In this document: positions 46,296-55,747 of the stretch, piece by piece
How the letters are laid out: each line of letters opens with the position of its first letter
Position numbering within the stretch: position 1 is the first letter of the stretch
Assembly: GCF_016921115.1 (NCBI RefSeq)
Contig: NZ_JAFFZS010000001.1
Span: forward strand, 372,001 to 436,000
DNA from: Streptomyces actuosus
GTDB taxonomy: Bacteria > Actinomycetota > Actinomycetes > Streptomycetales > Streptomycetaceae
Length of the DNA stretch: 64,000 bases
Direction: 5' to 3'
Position numbers and translations under genes: made by a program
Notes under the pieces: model-generated
What the model was told of the DNA's origin: nothing
The model's input: only the letters and a program-made list of their open reading frames with translations
Databases searched by the model: none

Positions 46296-47135
46296 TCAGG
46301 CGTACCGCCGCCGGGGGACGGTGAGGTGGTAACCGGAGTCCAGCAGCTGCGGCAGGTAGGTACGCAGGGCCTGGACGCTCTGGGAGCGGTCGCCCCCGGC
46401 GTCGTGCGACAGGACCACGACGCCGGGGCCGGCGCCGCTCTCCACGCTGCGGACGATGCTGCGGGTGCCGGGGGTGGTCCAGTCGAGGGTGTCGACGGTC
46501 CAGGCCAGCGAGTCCATGCCGAGGTCGGCGCAGATCTGGAAGGTGGCGCGGTTCCAGGCTCCGTAGGGTGCGCGGAACCACTGCGGGGGCTCGCCGTAGG
46601 CGTCCTCGATGATGTCGCTGGTGCGTTCGATCTCGGAGCGGATGCGGGAGCGGCTCAGCCGGGTCAGCAGCGGATGCGTCCAGGTGTGGTTGCCGACGAT
46701 GTGGCCCTCGTCGGCCATCCGGGCCAGCAGGCCCTTGTTCCATTCGGCCTGCTCCCCGCACACGAAGAACGTGGCGCGCACGTCGTACTCGCGCAGGGTG
46801 TCGAGGATGTCGGGGGTGTAGCGGGGGTCCGGGCCGTCGTCGAAGGTCAGCAGCATGGTGCGGCCGCGGCCGGACATCTTCAGCAGCGGCTTGCTCCGGA
46901 CGGGGGTCCGGCGCTGGACCGTGGGCGGCGGACCGTATCCGGTGACCGGACGCAGGCGGTAGGTGGAGGGCTTCTGCGGGACGCGGTGCGGCGCGGCTCC
47001 CGCGGCGGGGCCCGCAGAGCGGGCGGTTTCCCCTCCGGTACCCAGCGCGAACACCCCGGCGGTGCCGGCGGCACCCACGGCGACGGCCCCGGCGACCAGG
47101 AGGCGGCGCCGGGTGAGCAACTGATCCTTCGTCAT
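46296..47135 (-). CDS. Tat-exported polysaccharide deacetylase (NodB/CE4 family)
   Basis: A 279-residue enzyme. The N-terminus has a twin-arginine signal (RRRLLVAGAVAVGAAG), so export of a folded, metal-loaded enzyme is expected. The NodB domain (about 90-275) has all five CE4 motifs: TFDDGPD, HTWTHP, RAPYGAWN, DTLDW and LSHDAGG, with the catalytic Asp and metal His pair intact. It would remove acetyl groups from peptidoglycan or another amino-sugar polymer outside the membrane. The ATG follows GAGGGA. It converges on the sortase gene with a 30-bp gap. Confidence 0.93.
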   Translation of the reverse strand: MTKDQLLTRRRLLVAGAVAVGAAGTAGVFALGTGGETARSAGPAAGAAPHRVPQKPSTYRLRPVTGYGPPPTVQRRTPVRSKPLLKMSGRGRTMLLTFDDGPDPRYTPDILDTLREYDVRATFFVCGEQAEWNKGLLARMADEGHIVGNHTWTHPLLTRLSRSRIRSEIERTSDIIEDAYGEPPQWFRAPYGAWNRATFQICADLGMDSLAWTVDTLDWTTPGTRSIVRSVESGAGPGVVVLSHDAGGDRSQSVQALRTYLPQLLDSGYHLTVPRRRYA

Positions 47136-47266
47136 GAGTCATCCCTCGCCCCCCGGGGAGGCGACGCACCACGGCGACACCGGTGTGGCGGCCGGAAACC
47201 ACCCGCGCGGGCCAAGCAGTCGGGTCGTCCCACCGGCGTTCGAGGGACGCCCCGCGGGCGGCCACC

Positions 47267-47293
47267 GGGCCCCGCGGAGGGCCGCAGGGGCCC
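47267..47293 (-). terminator. Possible terminator after lysX
   Basis: Inverted repeat GGGCCCC / GGGGCCC with a 13-nt loop, 13-39 bases beyond the lysX stop on the minus strand. The same stretch contains two near-direct copies of GGCCCGCGGAGG. Confidence 0.45.
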
Positions 47294-47305
47294 GCGGAGG
47301 ACCGG

Positions 47306-50300
47306 TCAGCGGCGGCGCACCAGCGGGAACGGCAGGGTCTCGCGGATCGTCAGGCCGGTGAGGAACATGACGAGGCGGTCGACGCCGACGCCGAGGCCGC
47401 CGGTGGGCGGCATGGCGTACTCGAGGGCGTCGAGGAAGTCCTCGTCGAGTTCCATCGCCTCCGGGTCCCCGCCGGCCGCGAGCAGCGACTGGGCGGTGAG
47501 GCGGCGGCGCTGCTCCACCGGGTCGGTCAGCTCGGAGTAGGCCGTGCCGAGCTCCGTACCGAAGGCGACCAGGTCCCAGCGCTCGGCGAGCCGCGGGTCG
47601 CGCCGGTGCTGCCGGGTGAGCGGGGAGACGTCGGTGGGGAAGTCCTTGTAGAAGGTGGGCAGCAGGGTCTTCTCCTCGACCAGGCGCTCGTACATCTCCA
47701 GGACGACGTCACCGCGGCCGTCGTCCGCGGTGTACGGCACCGAGGCGCGGTCGCACAGCAGGTGCAGCCGCAGCAGTTCGGTGCCGGCGTCGATCTCCTC
47801 GCCGAGCGCCTCGGAGAGGGCGCCGTACACGGTCTTGACCGGCCAGGGCCCGGAGATGTCGTGCTCGGCGCCGTCCTTGCGGGCCACGGGGCTGCCGAAG
47901 GCGGCCGTGGCGGCGCCCTGGATCAGTTCGCGGGTGAGGTCGAGCATCACGTCGTAGTCGGCGTGGGCCTGGTAGGCCTCCAGCATCGTGAACTCGGGGT
48001 TGTGCTTGTGGGAGACGCCCTCGTTGCGGAAGGTGCGGCCCATCTCGAAGACCTTCTCCAGTCCCCCGACGCAGAGCCGCTTGAGGTACAGCTCGGGGGC
48101 GATGCGCAGGTACAGGTCGAGGTCGTAGGCGTTGATGTGGGTGGTGAAGGGCCGGGCGTTGGCGCCGCCGTGGATCTGCTGGAGCATCGGCGTCTCGACC
48201 TCCAGGAAGCCGCGGTCCAGCAGTCCCTGGCGCAGGGCCTGGACAGCGGTGGAGCGCGCGCGGACCACGTCGCGGGCGGCCGGGCTGGTGACCAGGTCCA
48301 GGGAGCGCATGCGGACCTTGGCCTCGGGGTCGGTCAAGCCGCGCCGTTTGTCGGGCAGCGGGCGCAGGCACTTGCCGGTGAGCTGCCAGTCGGTGACGAA
48401 GACGGTCGGTTCGCCCCGGTCGCTGACGTCCGCCCGGCCGGTCGCGAGGATGTGGTCGCCGATGTCGGTGTCGGCGCGGAAGCGGGGCAGCGCCGGTCCG
48501 GAGCCGCTGCGGGTGAGGGCGAGCTGGCGATCGCCGGACCAGTCGCGCAGGACGACGAAGACGATGCCGCCGAAGTCGCGGACCAGCATGATCCGTCCGG
48601 CGACGGTGACCAGGTCGCCCGTGCGGACCTCGGCGAGGGTGTGGCTGCGGGACGGGACGCCGACCGGGTAGGGGTCGACGCCGTCGGCCCGCAGGCGCTC
48701 CAGCTTGCGGTGCCGCACGCGGACCTGCTCGGGGCGGCCCGCGCCCGGGCCGGCCGCCCCGGCCTCGTGCCCTCTGTCGAGGCCGAGCGCCGCGAGCGGC
48801 GGCAGTCCCTCCGTGGTGGCGGGCCGCCGTGCGCCCTTGGAGTGCCCTCGGCCCCAGAGCGTGCGCAGCGAGGGTACGGAGACGAAGCCCTCGGCGATGG
48901 CGGAGGCGAGGCCGGTGCGGGCGAGGGCGGCGGCGTCGCCGTAGCACAGGAACCGCGGGTACCACTCGGGGTGGTACTTGGCGTTGGACCGGTACAGGGC
49001 CTCCAGCTGCCACCATCTGGACAGGAACAGCAGCAGGCGGCGCCAGAGCCGGAGGACCGGTCCGGCGCCGATGCGGGCGCCCTCCTCGAAGGCCGAGCGG
49101 AAGACGGCGAAGTTCAGCGAGACCCGGCGTACGCCGAGTTTGGGGGCGGCGGCGCACAGTTCGGCGACCATGAACTCCATCACGCCGTTGGGGGCGCTGC
49201 GGTCCCGGCGCATCAGGTCCAGGGAGATGCCGTCCCGGCCCCAGGGCACGAAGGAGAGCAGGGCGAGCATGCGGCCGTCCGCGTCGGAGGCCTCCACGAG
49301 CAGGCAGTCTCCGTCGGCGGGGTCGCCGAGCCGGTCCAGTGCCATCGAGAAGCCGCGTTCGGTCTCGGTGTCGCGCCAGGCGTCGGCCTTGTCGACGATC
49401 TCCTCCATCTCGGCGTCGCTCAGGGTCGCGTGGCGGCGGATGCGGCAGGTCGCACCGGTGCGGCGCACCCGGTGCACAGCCTGCCGGGTGACGCGCATGT
49501 CGCGTCCGTCCAGGTCGAAGGCCATCACGTGCAGGATCGCCTCGTCGCCGAGTTGGAGGGCGCCGAGTCCGGCGCGGGCGTAGGCGGTGGCGCCGTCCTC
49601 GGAGGCGCCCATCACGGCGGGGGCCCAGGCGTGCCGGCGGGCGATGCCCAGCCACGCCGCGATGGCGTGCGGCCAGGCCTCCCGGTCGCCGACCGGGTCG
49701 CCGCTGGCGAGGCAGACACCGGCTTCGACGCGGTAGGTGACGGCCGCCTTGCCGCTGGGCGAGAAGACGACGGCCTTGTCGCGGCGGGTGGCGAAGTAGC
49801 CGAGGGAGTCCTGCTCGCCGTAGCGGCCGAGCAGGGCGCGGATGCGCAGTTCCTCGTCGTCGTGGAGGGCGGCCTCCAGGCGCTGGGAGCGGAAGAGGGT
49901 GGCGGCGGCGTTCAGCAGGGCGAGCGCGCCGAACAGGCCGAGCAGGAAGTACAGGGCGCGCGGCGGGCGGCCGTCGAAGGAACCGCCCGAGACGAGGCCG
50001 CCGAGGACGCGGTTGGCGGCCCAGGCCAGGTGTTGGCCGGACGGCAGGGTGCCGGGGAACAGTTCCACCAGGCCCCATCCGAACAGGACCGCGAGGGCCA
50101 GCCCGCCCACCAGTACGCCGACCGCGCGCCGTACGGCGCCGCGGCGGGACGCGGCGTAGAACTCGCCCCGGGCCGCGATCAGCAGCGCCAGGGCGAGCAG
50201 GCAGACGACGAGTGACGGCAGGGACTCGGCGTACAGCCCGAGCGCCACGCCGAGGACGTCCGTGAGGACGAGCAGTCCCAGATAGACCACGACCAGCCAC

Positions 50301-50584
50301 CAGGCGACCTTCTTGCGGGCGGCGGTGGCGCCGGCCAGCAGGAACAGGAAGACCGCGTAGGCGAGGTTGGCGCTGACCGGGACGATGAGCAGGTCCAGGA
50401 CGCGCACCACCGGGCGCAGCAGCCTGCGCAACGGCGGGATCAGCGCGAGCAGCAGGCACAGCAGGCCGAGGGCGCCGAAGAAGGCGCCGAACCCCTCGGG
50501 CACCCGGCTGAGGAAGCCGCGCCCGGGCGCGGGTATCGCCCCGCGGCCGTCCCGTTCCGCGGGGGCTTCCACCGTGGCACTCAT
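47306..50584 (-). CDS. lysX: Bifunctional lysylphosphatidylglycerol synthetase / lysyl-tRNA synthetase
   Basis: A 1092-residue fusion. Residues 1-240: six or so membrane helices. About 240-590: the MprF-like DUF2156 lysyltransferase domain (for example [17 protein letters not shown] and [18 protein letters not shown]). About 620-1092: a class II lysyl-tRNA synthetase with an OB fold, motif 2 ([18 protein letters not shown]) and motif 3 ([15 protein letters not shown]). It charges tRNA with lysine and transfers the lysine to phosphatidylglycerol, making the membrane less anionic and resistant to cationic peptides. The fusion is typical of mycobacteria and streptomycetes. The ATG at 50584 has only a weak ribosome site. 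Confidence 0.95.
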   Translation of the reverse strand: MSATVEAPAERDGRGAIPAPGRGFLSRVPEGFGAFFGALGLLCLLLALIPPLRRLLRPVVRVLDLLIVPVSANLAYAVFLFLLAGATAARKKVAWWLVVVYLGLLVLTDVLGVALGLYAESLPSLVVCLLALALLIAARGEFYAASRRGAVRRAVGVLVGGLALAVLFGWGLVELFPGTLPSGQHLAWAANRVLGGLVSGGSFDGRPPRALYFLLGLFGALALLNAAATLFRSQRLEAALHDDEELRIRALLGRYGEQDSLGYFATRRDKAVVFSPSGKAAVTYRVEAGVCLASGDPVGDREAWPHAIAAWLGIARRHAWAPAVMGASEDGATAYARAGLGALQLGDEAILHVMAFDLDGRDMRVTRQAVHRVRRTGATCRIRRHATLSDAEMEEIVDKADAWRDTETERGFSMALDRLGDPADGDCLLVEASDADGRMLALLSFVPWGRDGISLDLMRRDRSAPNGVMEFMVAELCAAAPKLGVRRVSLNFAVFRSAFEEGARIGAGPVLRLWRRLLLFLSRWWQLEALYRSNAKYHPEWYPRFLCYGDAAALARTGLASAIAEGFVSVPSLRTLWGRGHSKGARRPATTEGLPPLAALGLDRGHEAGAAGPGAGRPEQVRVRHRKLERLRADGVDPYPVGVPSRSHTLAEVRTGDLVTVAGRIMLVRDFGGIVFVVLRDWSGDRQLALTRSGSGPALPRFRADTDIGDHILATGRADVSDRGEPTVFVTDWQLTGKCLRPLPDKRRGLTDPEAKVRMRSLDLVTSPAARDVVRARSTAVQALRQGLLDRGFLEVETPMLQQIHGGANARPFTTHINAYDLDLYLRIAPELYLKRLCVGGLEKVFEMGRTFRNEGVSHKHNPEFTMLEAYQAHADYDVMLDLTRELIQGAATAAFGSPVARKDGAEHDISGPWPVKTVYGALSEALGEEIDAGTELLRLHLLCDRASVPYTADDGRGDVVLEMYERLVEEKTLLPTFYKDFPTDVSPLTRQHRRDPRLAERWDLVAFGTELGTAYSELTDPVEQRRRLTAQSLLAAGGDPEAMELDEDFLDALEYAMPPTGGLGVGVDRLVMFLTGLTIRETLPFPLVRRR

Positions 50585-50694
50585 GGTTCCGACTGTAGGA
50601 ACACACCGGCGGCCCCGCCCGTCGAGCGTCCGGGGGCGGCGCCTTGGCCGCGCCCGGGCGGTGGGCGGCCGCGGCGGTTCGATAGCCTCGGTCC

Positions 50695-51156
50695 GTGACG
50701 CAGGAGCATTCCCAGGGGTTCGAGCGGGGTACGGACGGCCCGAAGGTCATCGTCGTCGGGGTGGACGGCTCCGAGTCGTCGCTGCGTGCGGCGGCCTACG
50801 CGGGCGGCCTGGCCCGGCGCCAGCACGCGCTGCTCGCCGTCGTGTACGTGCAGCCGGTGATGGCGGCCGGCGCCGCACTCGGTGCGCCCGTGGCCGAGAC
50901 GACCGACGAGATCGCCAAGGACCTCGTCCGGCAGATCCGGGAGGCGGCCGAGCGGGTCAAGGGGATGTTCGAGGTGCGCTGGGAGTTCCACACGCTGCGC
51001 GGCGACCCCTACAGCGGCCTGGTCGAGGCCGCCGACGAACTGCGCGCCGACGCCGTGGTGGTGGGCGCGTCCGAGCAGGCCGGACACCGGCTCATCGGCT
51101 CGGTGGCGGTCCGTCTGGTGAAGGCGGGGCGCTGGCCGGTGACCGTGGTGCCGTAG
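50695..51156 (+). CDS. Universal stress protein (UspA family)
   Basis: A 153-residue single Usp domain: [20 protein letters not shown] near 18-37 at the start, [20 protein letters not shown] near 113 and [18 protein letters not shown] at the end. The nucleotide loop G-2X-G-9X-G(S/T) of ATP-binding members is altered ([13 protein letters not shown]), so ATP binding is uncertain. The GTG at 50695 has no ribosome site; a TAGCCT -10-like hexamer ends six bases before it, suggesting a leaderless transcript. Divergent from lysX. Confidence 0.88.
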   Translation: MTQEHSQGFERGTDGPKVIVVGVDGSESSLRAAAYAGGLARRQHALLAVVYVQPVMAAGAALGAPVAETTDEIAKDLVRQIREAAERVKGMFEVRWEFHTLRGDPYSGLVEAADELRADAVVVGASEQAGHRLIGSVAVRLVKAGRWPVTVVP

Positions 51157-51200
51157 CCACCGGACCGCACGGGCCCCGTCCCGCGCCGCTCCCCCACCGG

Positions 51201-52358
51201 TCACTTCCCCATCACCAGCCCGTCCTTCGCCGCGCCCCGGCTGAGCACCACGTCGCGGATGCGGTCGCGCACCCCCCGCACCTCGGCGCCCCGGGCGAGC
51301 GCGCGATTGAGGTTCATCACGCGGCCGGCGTCGATGTCGAACAGCTGCGGGACGAACTCGGCCTTGGCCACCTCCCACCGGCCGCCGGGCCGGCGCGGCG
51401 GGGCGAAGGTGAAGCGCGCCACGGTGGACTGGTTGCCGCGCGGGTCCTGGGCTCCCTGGTGGTTGAACATCGCGCCGGCGATCTGGTCGCCCATGCCGTA
51501 CACCACCCAGGTCCCGTTGACCTTCTCGTACGCCTGCGGTACGTGGGCGTGGGTGCCGAGGATCAGGTCGATGTCGGGCCGGTCGCCGGTGCGGGAGGCG
51601 GTCAGGCGGCGGGCCAGATCGAGCTGCTGCTGGTCGGGGGCGTCCTGCCACTCGGTGCCCCAGTGCACGGAGACGACGACCACGTCCGCGCCGGCGCGGC
51701 GGGCGGCCCGGGCGTCGGCGACGATCCGGCCCTCGTCGATCAGGTTGACGGCCCAGGGCTGCCCGGGCGGCAGTGGGTAGCCGTTGGTGCCGTAGGTGTA
51801 GGCCAGGTGGGCGACGACGGCGGGGCCGGCCCGCATGATGGTGACGGAGTCGCCCTCGGCCTGGGTGCGCGCCGATCCGGCGTGCCGTACACCGGCGCCG
51901 TCGAGGGCGTCCAGGGTGCGGCGGATGCCGTCGGCGCCGTCGTCGAGGGTGTGGTTGGAGGCGGTGGAGCAGCCGTCGTAGCCGGTGGCGGCGAGCCCGG
52001 CGGCGATCTCGGGCGGGGACTTGAAGACGGGATAGCCGGTGTAGTCGCCGTTCGCGCCGTAGACGGTCTCCATGTGACAGAGCGCCAGATCGGCATGGGA
52101 GACGACGGGTTCGATACCGGCGAGCATCGGCCGGAAGTCGTAGCCCGTCCCGCCCGCGTCGAAGCGGGCGCGCTCGATGATCGAGGTGTGCGGCAGGACG
52201 TCGCCGGAGGCGACGAGGGTGAAGCCTCGTCCGGCGCCCGAGGGGGCCGGCCGGCCCGGTTCGCCGGATGCCGCGTGGTCGTGGGCCTGGCAGGCGGCGG
52301 CCGCGGCGAGCACTGCCGTCAGGGCCAGGGCCACCTGGTGTCTGCGTGCGATCATCAC
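51201..52358 (-). CDS. CapA-family lipoprotein (metallophosphatase-like)
   Basis: A 385-residue protein of the CapA/PgsA family. Signal with lipobox-like AAAACQ near residue 23, so probably a lipoprotein. The domain begins with FTLVASGDVLPHTSI near 46 and shows LALCHMETVYG, STASNHTLDDG near 133, VVVVSVHWGTEW near 223 and LILGTHAHVPQ near 267, the metallophosphatase-like motifs of CapA proteins. The family is named for poly-gamma-glutamate synthesis, but without capB/capC neighbours that role is not supported. Two consecutive ATG codons form the start; GGGGTGAGTG precedes. Confidence 0.88.
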   Translation of the reverse strand: MMIARRHQVALALTAVLAAAAACQAHDHAASGEPGRPAPSGAGRGFTLVASGDVLPHTSIIERARFDAGGTGYDFRPMLAGIEPVVSHADLALCHMETVYGANGDYTGYPVFKSPPEIAAGLAATGYDGCSTASNHTLDDGADGIRRTLDALDGAGVRHAGSARTQAEGDSVTIMRAGPAVVAHLAYTYGTNGYPLPPGQPWAVNLIDEGRIVADARAARRAGADVVVVSVHWGTEWQDAPDQQQLDLARRLTASRTGDRPDIDLILGTHAHVPQAYEKVNGTWVVYGMGDQIAGAMFNHQGAQDPRGNQSTVARFTFAPPRRPGGRWEVAKAEFVPQLFDIDAGRVMNLNRALARGAEVRGVRDRIRDVVLSRGAAKDGLVMGK

Positions 52359-52576
52359 TCACCCCACTGTGGTCATATTTACCCACGAATAGGTACGAGC
52401 TTGGGTCGCTCCGCAAACGGTCTCCGCCCGCCTTTGACCCGTCCGGTGTGCGCCAACGGGAGGTCCCGGCCGGATCACGACCGTTCGTCGAACCGTTCGT
52501 CGACGCGATCGACCGTCCGCCGCACGACCGCGCGCCCGCCCTGTCCGAAACCCGGGCTCTGCGCTGCCATACGGGC

Positions 52577-53131
52577 ATGACGGCCGGAACCACCCTCACC
52601 ACCGTGACGACGACCGCCGAGCACGAGCTCGCCGCGCTCCAGCGGGAGCACGGCAGGCCTCTGTTCGCACTGCTGCTCAGGCTCTGTGACGGCGACCGGC
52701 AGCGCGCCGAGGACCTCGTCCAGGAGACGCTGGTGCGTGCCTGGCAGCATCCCGAGGCACTGCGCGCCGACGCCTTCGACTCCGTACGGCCCTGGCTGAT
52801 GACCGTGGGGCGTCGCCTCGCGATCGACGCGCGGCGGGCCCGGCAGGCCCGCCCCGCGGAAGTCGGCGACGCGGTCCTCGACGGGGCGCACGCGCCGGTG
52901 TGCGCCGACCACGCCGAACAGTCCGCCGCCGCCCTCGACGTCCGCAGGGCTGTGAAGACTCTCACTCCGCAGCACCGTGAAGTCCTGGTGCTCGTGTACT
53001 TCCAGGGGGCGAGCGTGGCGGAAGCGGCGCAGACCCTCGGCATCCCGCCCGGTACCGTGAAGTCCCGCGCATACTACGCACTGCGCGCCCTGCGCAGGGT
53101 TCTGCCGGGATACGCGGCCGACCTGCGATGA
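52577..53131 (+). CDS. ECF-type sigma factor
   Basis: A 184-residue sigma-70 family factor with only regions 2 and 4. Region 2: LFALLLRLCDGDRQRAEDLV and QETLVRAWQHPE (about 30-65), with RPWLMTVGRRLAID for -10 binding. Region 4: LTPQHREVLVLVYFQGAS and VAEAAQTLGIPPGTVKSRAY (about 130-170). It resembles the SigK/SigL type with zinc anti-sigma partners. An anti-sigma gene lies 0.9 kb downstream with one gene between. The ATG at 52577 has only a weak GGG upstream. The region before it has a repeated CCGTTCGTCGA at 52489-52511. Confidence 0.9.
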   Translation: MTAGTTLTTVTTTAEHELAALQREHGRPLFALLLRLCDGDRQRAEDLVQETLVRAWQHPEALRADAFDSVRPWLMTVGRRLAIDARRARQARPAEVGDAVLDGAHAPVCADHAEQSAAALDVRRAVKTLTPQHREVLVLVYFQGASVAEAAQTLGIPPGTVKSRAYYALRALRRVLPGYAADLR

Positions 53132-53181
53132 AACCGGCAGCACGGTCAAGCCTTCGCAAAGCGCCTTGCTGAGGACCATGG

Positions 53182-53207
53182 TTGAGTAATCGGCTGTCCT
53201 CATCCGT
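53182..53207 (+). promoter_or_regulatory. Shared promoter-like motif, copy 1
   Basis: TTGAGT (53182-53187), then ATC-GGCTGTC, and CGT at 53205-53207, 79 bp upstream of the following gene. The identical TTGAGT-N17-CGT arrangement with an internal CGGCTGTC occurs before the anti-sigma gene (53985-54010). It is a candidate recognition site for the neighbouring ECF sigma factor. Confidence 0.5.
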
Positions 53208-53286
53208 GTTCCGGATGGGGTCCGGCGATCGGTCCCCCCGGCCCGGCATCGGGCGACGCGCACGCACCGGAGGAAGGCAGGAAGGG

Positions 53287-53802
53287 ATGCTGCACAGAGG
53301 TCATCAGAGCACGGACGGCACCGGCGGCGGGGAGCTCACGGTCCCCATGGCCTGGCTGTACGCCGAGTACATCGCGGACGAACTCCTGCGCACCGGCGAC
53401 CTCATGCCGCCGACGTCCTTCGAGTTCCGGGCCGGCCGGGACGCGCTGGCCCTGACCGTCTTCCTGTCGGACACCGACGGCGAGCTGTCCGGGATACGGG
53501 TCGTGACCCAGCTGGAGAACTGGCTGTCGCTGACCGCGTACGACCAGCCCTGGCAGGACTGGGTGTGCGAGCGGCTGGCCGAGATCGCCGCCGAGGCGGC
53601 CTCGGCGGGCCGCCCCTCGCCCGACCTCGCACTGGCCGAGGCGGCCTGGCGCTGGCTGGAGGAGACCGAACTCCTCGCGCCCGACCTCGACGCGGTACCG
53701 GGCGGCACCGCGGCGTTCGGCGAGGACGACGGCCCGAAGGTGTGGACGCCGGCGTGGCGGCTCGGCCTGCCCCTGGGGCACCTGGCCATCCACCTCTTCT
53801 GA
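53287..53802 (+). CDS. Hypothetical protein between sigma and anti-sigma genes
   Basis: A 171-residue acidic soluble protein that I do not recognise. It has no signal peptide or membrane helix. The N-terminal helix TVPMAWLYAEYIADEL is followed by alternating hydrophobic strands (FEFRAGRDALALTVFLSD) and two helices containing several Trp (DQPWQDWVCERLAEIA; AAWRWLEETELL). The ribosome site is strong (GGAGG and a second AAGG before ATG). Its promoter-like motif is shared with the anti-sigma gene, suggesting that it belongs to the same regulon. Confidence 0.65.
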   Translation: MLHRGHQSTDGTGGGELTVPMAWLYAEYIADELLRTGDLMPPTSFEFRAGRDALALTVFLSDTDGELSGIRVVTQLENWLSLTAYDQPWQDWVCERLAEIAAEAASAGRPSPDLALAEAAWRWLEETELLAPDLDAVPGGTAAFGEDDGPKVWTPAWRLGLPLGHLAIHLF

Positions 53803-53984
53803 CCCGCTCCGGCCGCCACCGGCCGCCTCCTGCGGCCGGGCCGCCCGCCTCGTCCAGCCGTACCGTCACGCCGTCCGGCCGTCCCGTCACGCCGCCACTT
53901 CCGGCCGTTCCGAAAAAAGTCTCCCGGAGACCAAACCGCCGGCCGCTCCGCTCCGAATCCGTTGGTTGGGATTCTCTGCGGGAC

Positions 53985-54010
53985 TTGAGTGATTCGGCTG
54001 TCTGCTGCGT
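53985..54010 (+). promoter_or_regulatory. Shared promoter-like motif, copy 2
   Basis: TTGAGT (53985-53990), internal CGGCTGTC (53995-54002) and CGT at 54008-54010, 53 bp upstream of the anti-sigma ATG. It is spaced exactly as in copy 1 at 53182-53207. Confidence 0.5.
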
Positions 54011-54063
54011 ACGGGTGGGAGCAAGGAGTAACCCCACCCCCACTCAACGGCACGAGGATGCGC

Positions 54064-54711
54064 ATGAGGTCCCTGGAAAGGCATCGCGATGTCGCCGCGT
54101 ACGCGCTCGGCGTGCTGGACGAAGCGGACACGTTCCGCTTCGAGGACCACCTCATGGAGTGTGCCGGCTGCTCGGCGCAGGTGACCGAGTTCGGGCCTGC
54201 GGCGCGGCAGTTGATGCTCTACCGGCAGGCCACGCCCCGCCCGGTGCACCCCATGGCTCAGCCGGGGCCCCGGCTGCTGGACCGGCTGCTGGAGGCGACG
54301 GCGGCCCGGCACCTCAGGGCGCGCCGGCGGATGCTGTACGCCGTGGCGGCGTCGGCCGTCGCCGCGCTCGCCGGGCCCGCGCTGGTCCTGATGGCGGGCG
54401 GTGGCCACGGAGCTGTCCGGGTCGCGGCGACCGACGAGCGCTCAGGGGTGTGGGCGCAGATCACGACCGAGGACGAGGCATGGGGCAGCCGGGTCGAGCT
54501 CACCGTCAAGGACGGCGCCGGGCCGCGCGTCTGCCGGCTCGTCGTGGTCGGCCGCGACGGCTCGGAGCAGACGGTGACCAGCTGGCGGGCCCAGGTGCAC
54601 GACGCCCGCCCCGACACCGTGCAGGGCGGCGCCGCCCTGCACCCGAAGGAGATCGCGCGCTACGAGGTGCGCACGTCGGACGGCGAGCATCTGGTCACGC
54701 TCCAGCCGTAG
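54064..54711 (+). CDS. Zinc-finger anti-sigma factor, membrane-anchored
   Basis: A 215-residue ZAS-type anti-sigma factor. The N-terminal sigma-binding domain has the zinc motif H-x3-C-x2-C (HLMECAGCSAQ, about 29-39) after an upstream helix with HRDVAAYALGVLDEAD. One membrane helix (YAVAASAVAALAGPALVLMAG, near 92-112) follows, then an extracytoplasmic beta-rich domain with SGVWAQITTEDEAWGSRV and one Cys (VCRLVVVG). It would hold the ECF factor at the membrane until a signal releases it. I chose the ATG at 54064, six bases after GAGG; the ATG at 54058 would overlap that site. Confidence 0.88.
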   Translation: MRSLERHRDVAAYALGVLDEADTFRFEDHLMECAGCSAQVTEFGPAARQLMLYRQATPRPVHPMAQPGPRLLDRLLEATAARHLRARRRMLYAVAASAVAALAGPALVLMAGGGHGAVRVAATDERSGVWAQITTEDEAWGSRVELTVKDGAGPRVCRLVVVGRDGSEQTVTSWRAQVHDARPDTVQGGAALHPKEIARYEVRTSDGEHLVTLQP

Positions 54712-54834
54712 GACCCTCCGGCTGCCCCCGCCCTACCCGCGGGTGGACGGCGGCAGGCACCCGGTGCCGCGGCGGCCCCGGCCGGCAGGTGCCGCTGCCC
54801 GCCACCGAGGGGGCGGAAGGTGCCCGGGGGCGCC

Positions 54835-55698
54835 TCACTTCAGCAGGCGCGACATCCTCCGGTCCGCCAGCGGCTTGCCACCCGTCTGGCAGGTCGGGCA
54901 GTACTGGAGGGAGGAGTCGCTGAAGGAGACCTCGCGGATGGTGTCGCCGCAGACCGGGCACGGCTCGCCGGTGCGGCCGTGGACGCGCAGGCCCGACTTC
55001 TTCTCGGCCTTCAGCCGGCCGGCGGCGATCCCCCGTGAGCGTTCGACGGCCTCGGAGAGGGTGCCGCGCAGGGCCTCGTAGAGGCGATGGGTCTCCTCCG
55101 GGGACAGCGCCGAGGCCAGTTTGAACGGGGACATCCGCGCGGCGTGCAGAATCTCGTCGCTGTAGGCGTTGCCGACGCCGGCGAGAAGACTCTGGTCCCG
55201 CAGTGCACCCTTGATCCGGCGGCGTTCACCGGACAGCAGGTCCGCCAGGCGCCGTTCGTCGAAGTCCTCCGCCAGGGGGTCGGGGCCGAGCCGGGCGACC
55301 CCCTCGATCTGCCGGGGGTCGTCGACGACGTACACCGCGAGGCGTTTCTGCGTGCCGGCCTCGGTCAGGTCGAAGCCGGCGCCCGTCTCCAGGGCCACCC
55401 GCAGGGCGAGCGGGCCCTTGCCGGGCCGCGGCGGGCCGTCGGGCAGGCGGTCCCGCCAGTGCAGCCAGCCCGCGCGGGCCAGATGGGTGACCAGGTGCCG
55501 GCCGTCGCCGGTCGCGACGTCGAGGAACTTGCCGTGCCGCCGCACGGCGGTGACCTCGCCGCCCTCCAGGGCGGTGACCGGCGGGTCGTACGTCTTCAGG
55601 ACGCTGACCGCGACCGGCAGCACCCGGACGATCTCATGGCCGACCAGGTGCTCGGTGAGGAAGTCCTTGAGGGCCTCGACCTCGGGAAGTTCCGGCAT
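54835..55698 (-). CDS. Fpg/Nei-family DNA glycosylase
   Basis: A 287-residue bifunctional DNA glycosylase/AP lyase. The catalytic N-terminus is intact: after Met removal it begins PELPEVE with Pro as nucleophile and Glu next. The helix-two-turn-helix lies near GALRDQSLLAGVGNAYSDEI (about 175-194), and a C-terminal zinc finger C-x2-C...C-x2-C (CPVCGDT, YCPTCQTGGKP) is followed by the basic tail. It removes oxidised bases from DNA. Streptomyces genomes carry several Fpg/Nei homologues, so assignment to Fpg versus Nei is not possible here. Confidence 0.93.
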   Translation of the reverse strand: MPELPEVEALKDFLTEHLVGHEIVRVLPVAVSVLKTYDPPVTALEGGEVTAVRRHGKFLDVATGDGRHLVTHLARAGWLHWRDRLPDGPPRPGKGPLALRVALETGAGFDLTEAGTQKRLAVYVVDDPRQIEGVARLGPDPLAEDFDERRLADLLSGERRRIKGALRDQSLLAGVGNAYSDEILHAARMSPFKLASALSPEETHRLYEALRGTLSEAVERSRGIAAGRLKAEKKSGLRVHGRTGEPCPVCGDTIREVSFSDSSLQYCPTCQTGGKPLADRRMSRLLK

Positions 55699-55747
55699 AC
55701 GACCAGAGTGCCCGCTCGGCGCTCCCGCCGCAGGGGTGGGCCGGGGT

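Noticed and set aside
47183..50215. Long plus-strand open frame opposite lysX
   Set aside because: Antisense shadow of a gene with three recognisable domains; no ribosome site and low-complexity translation.
51201..52358. Capsule or poly-gamma-glutamate synthesis locus
   Set aside because: Only a CapA-like lipoprotein is present; no capB/capC-type ligase or export gene is nearby.
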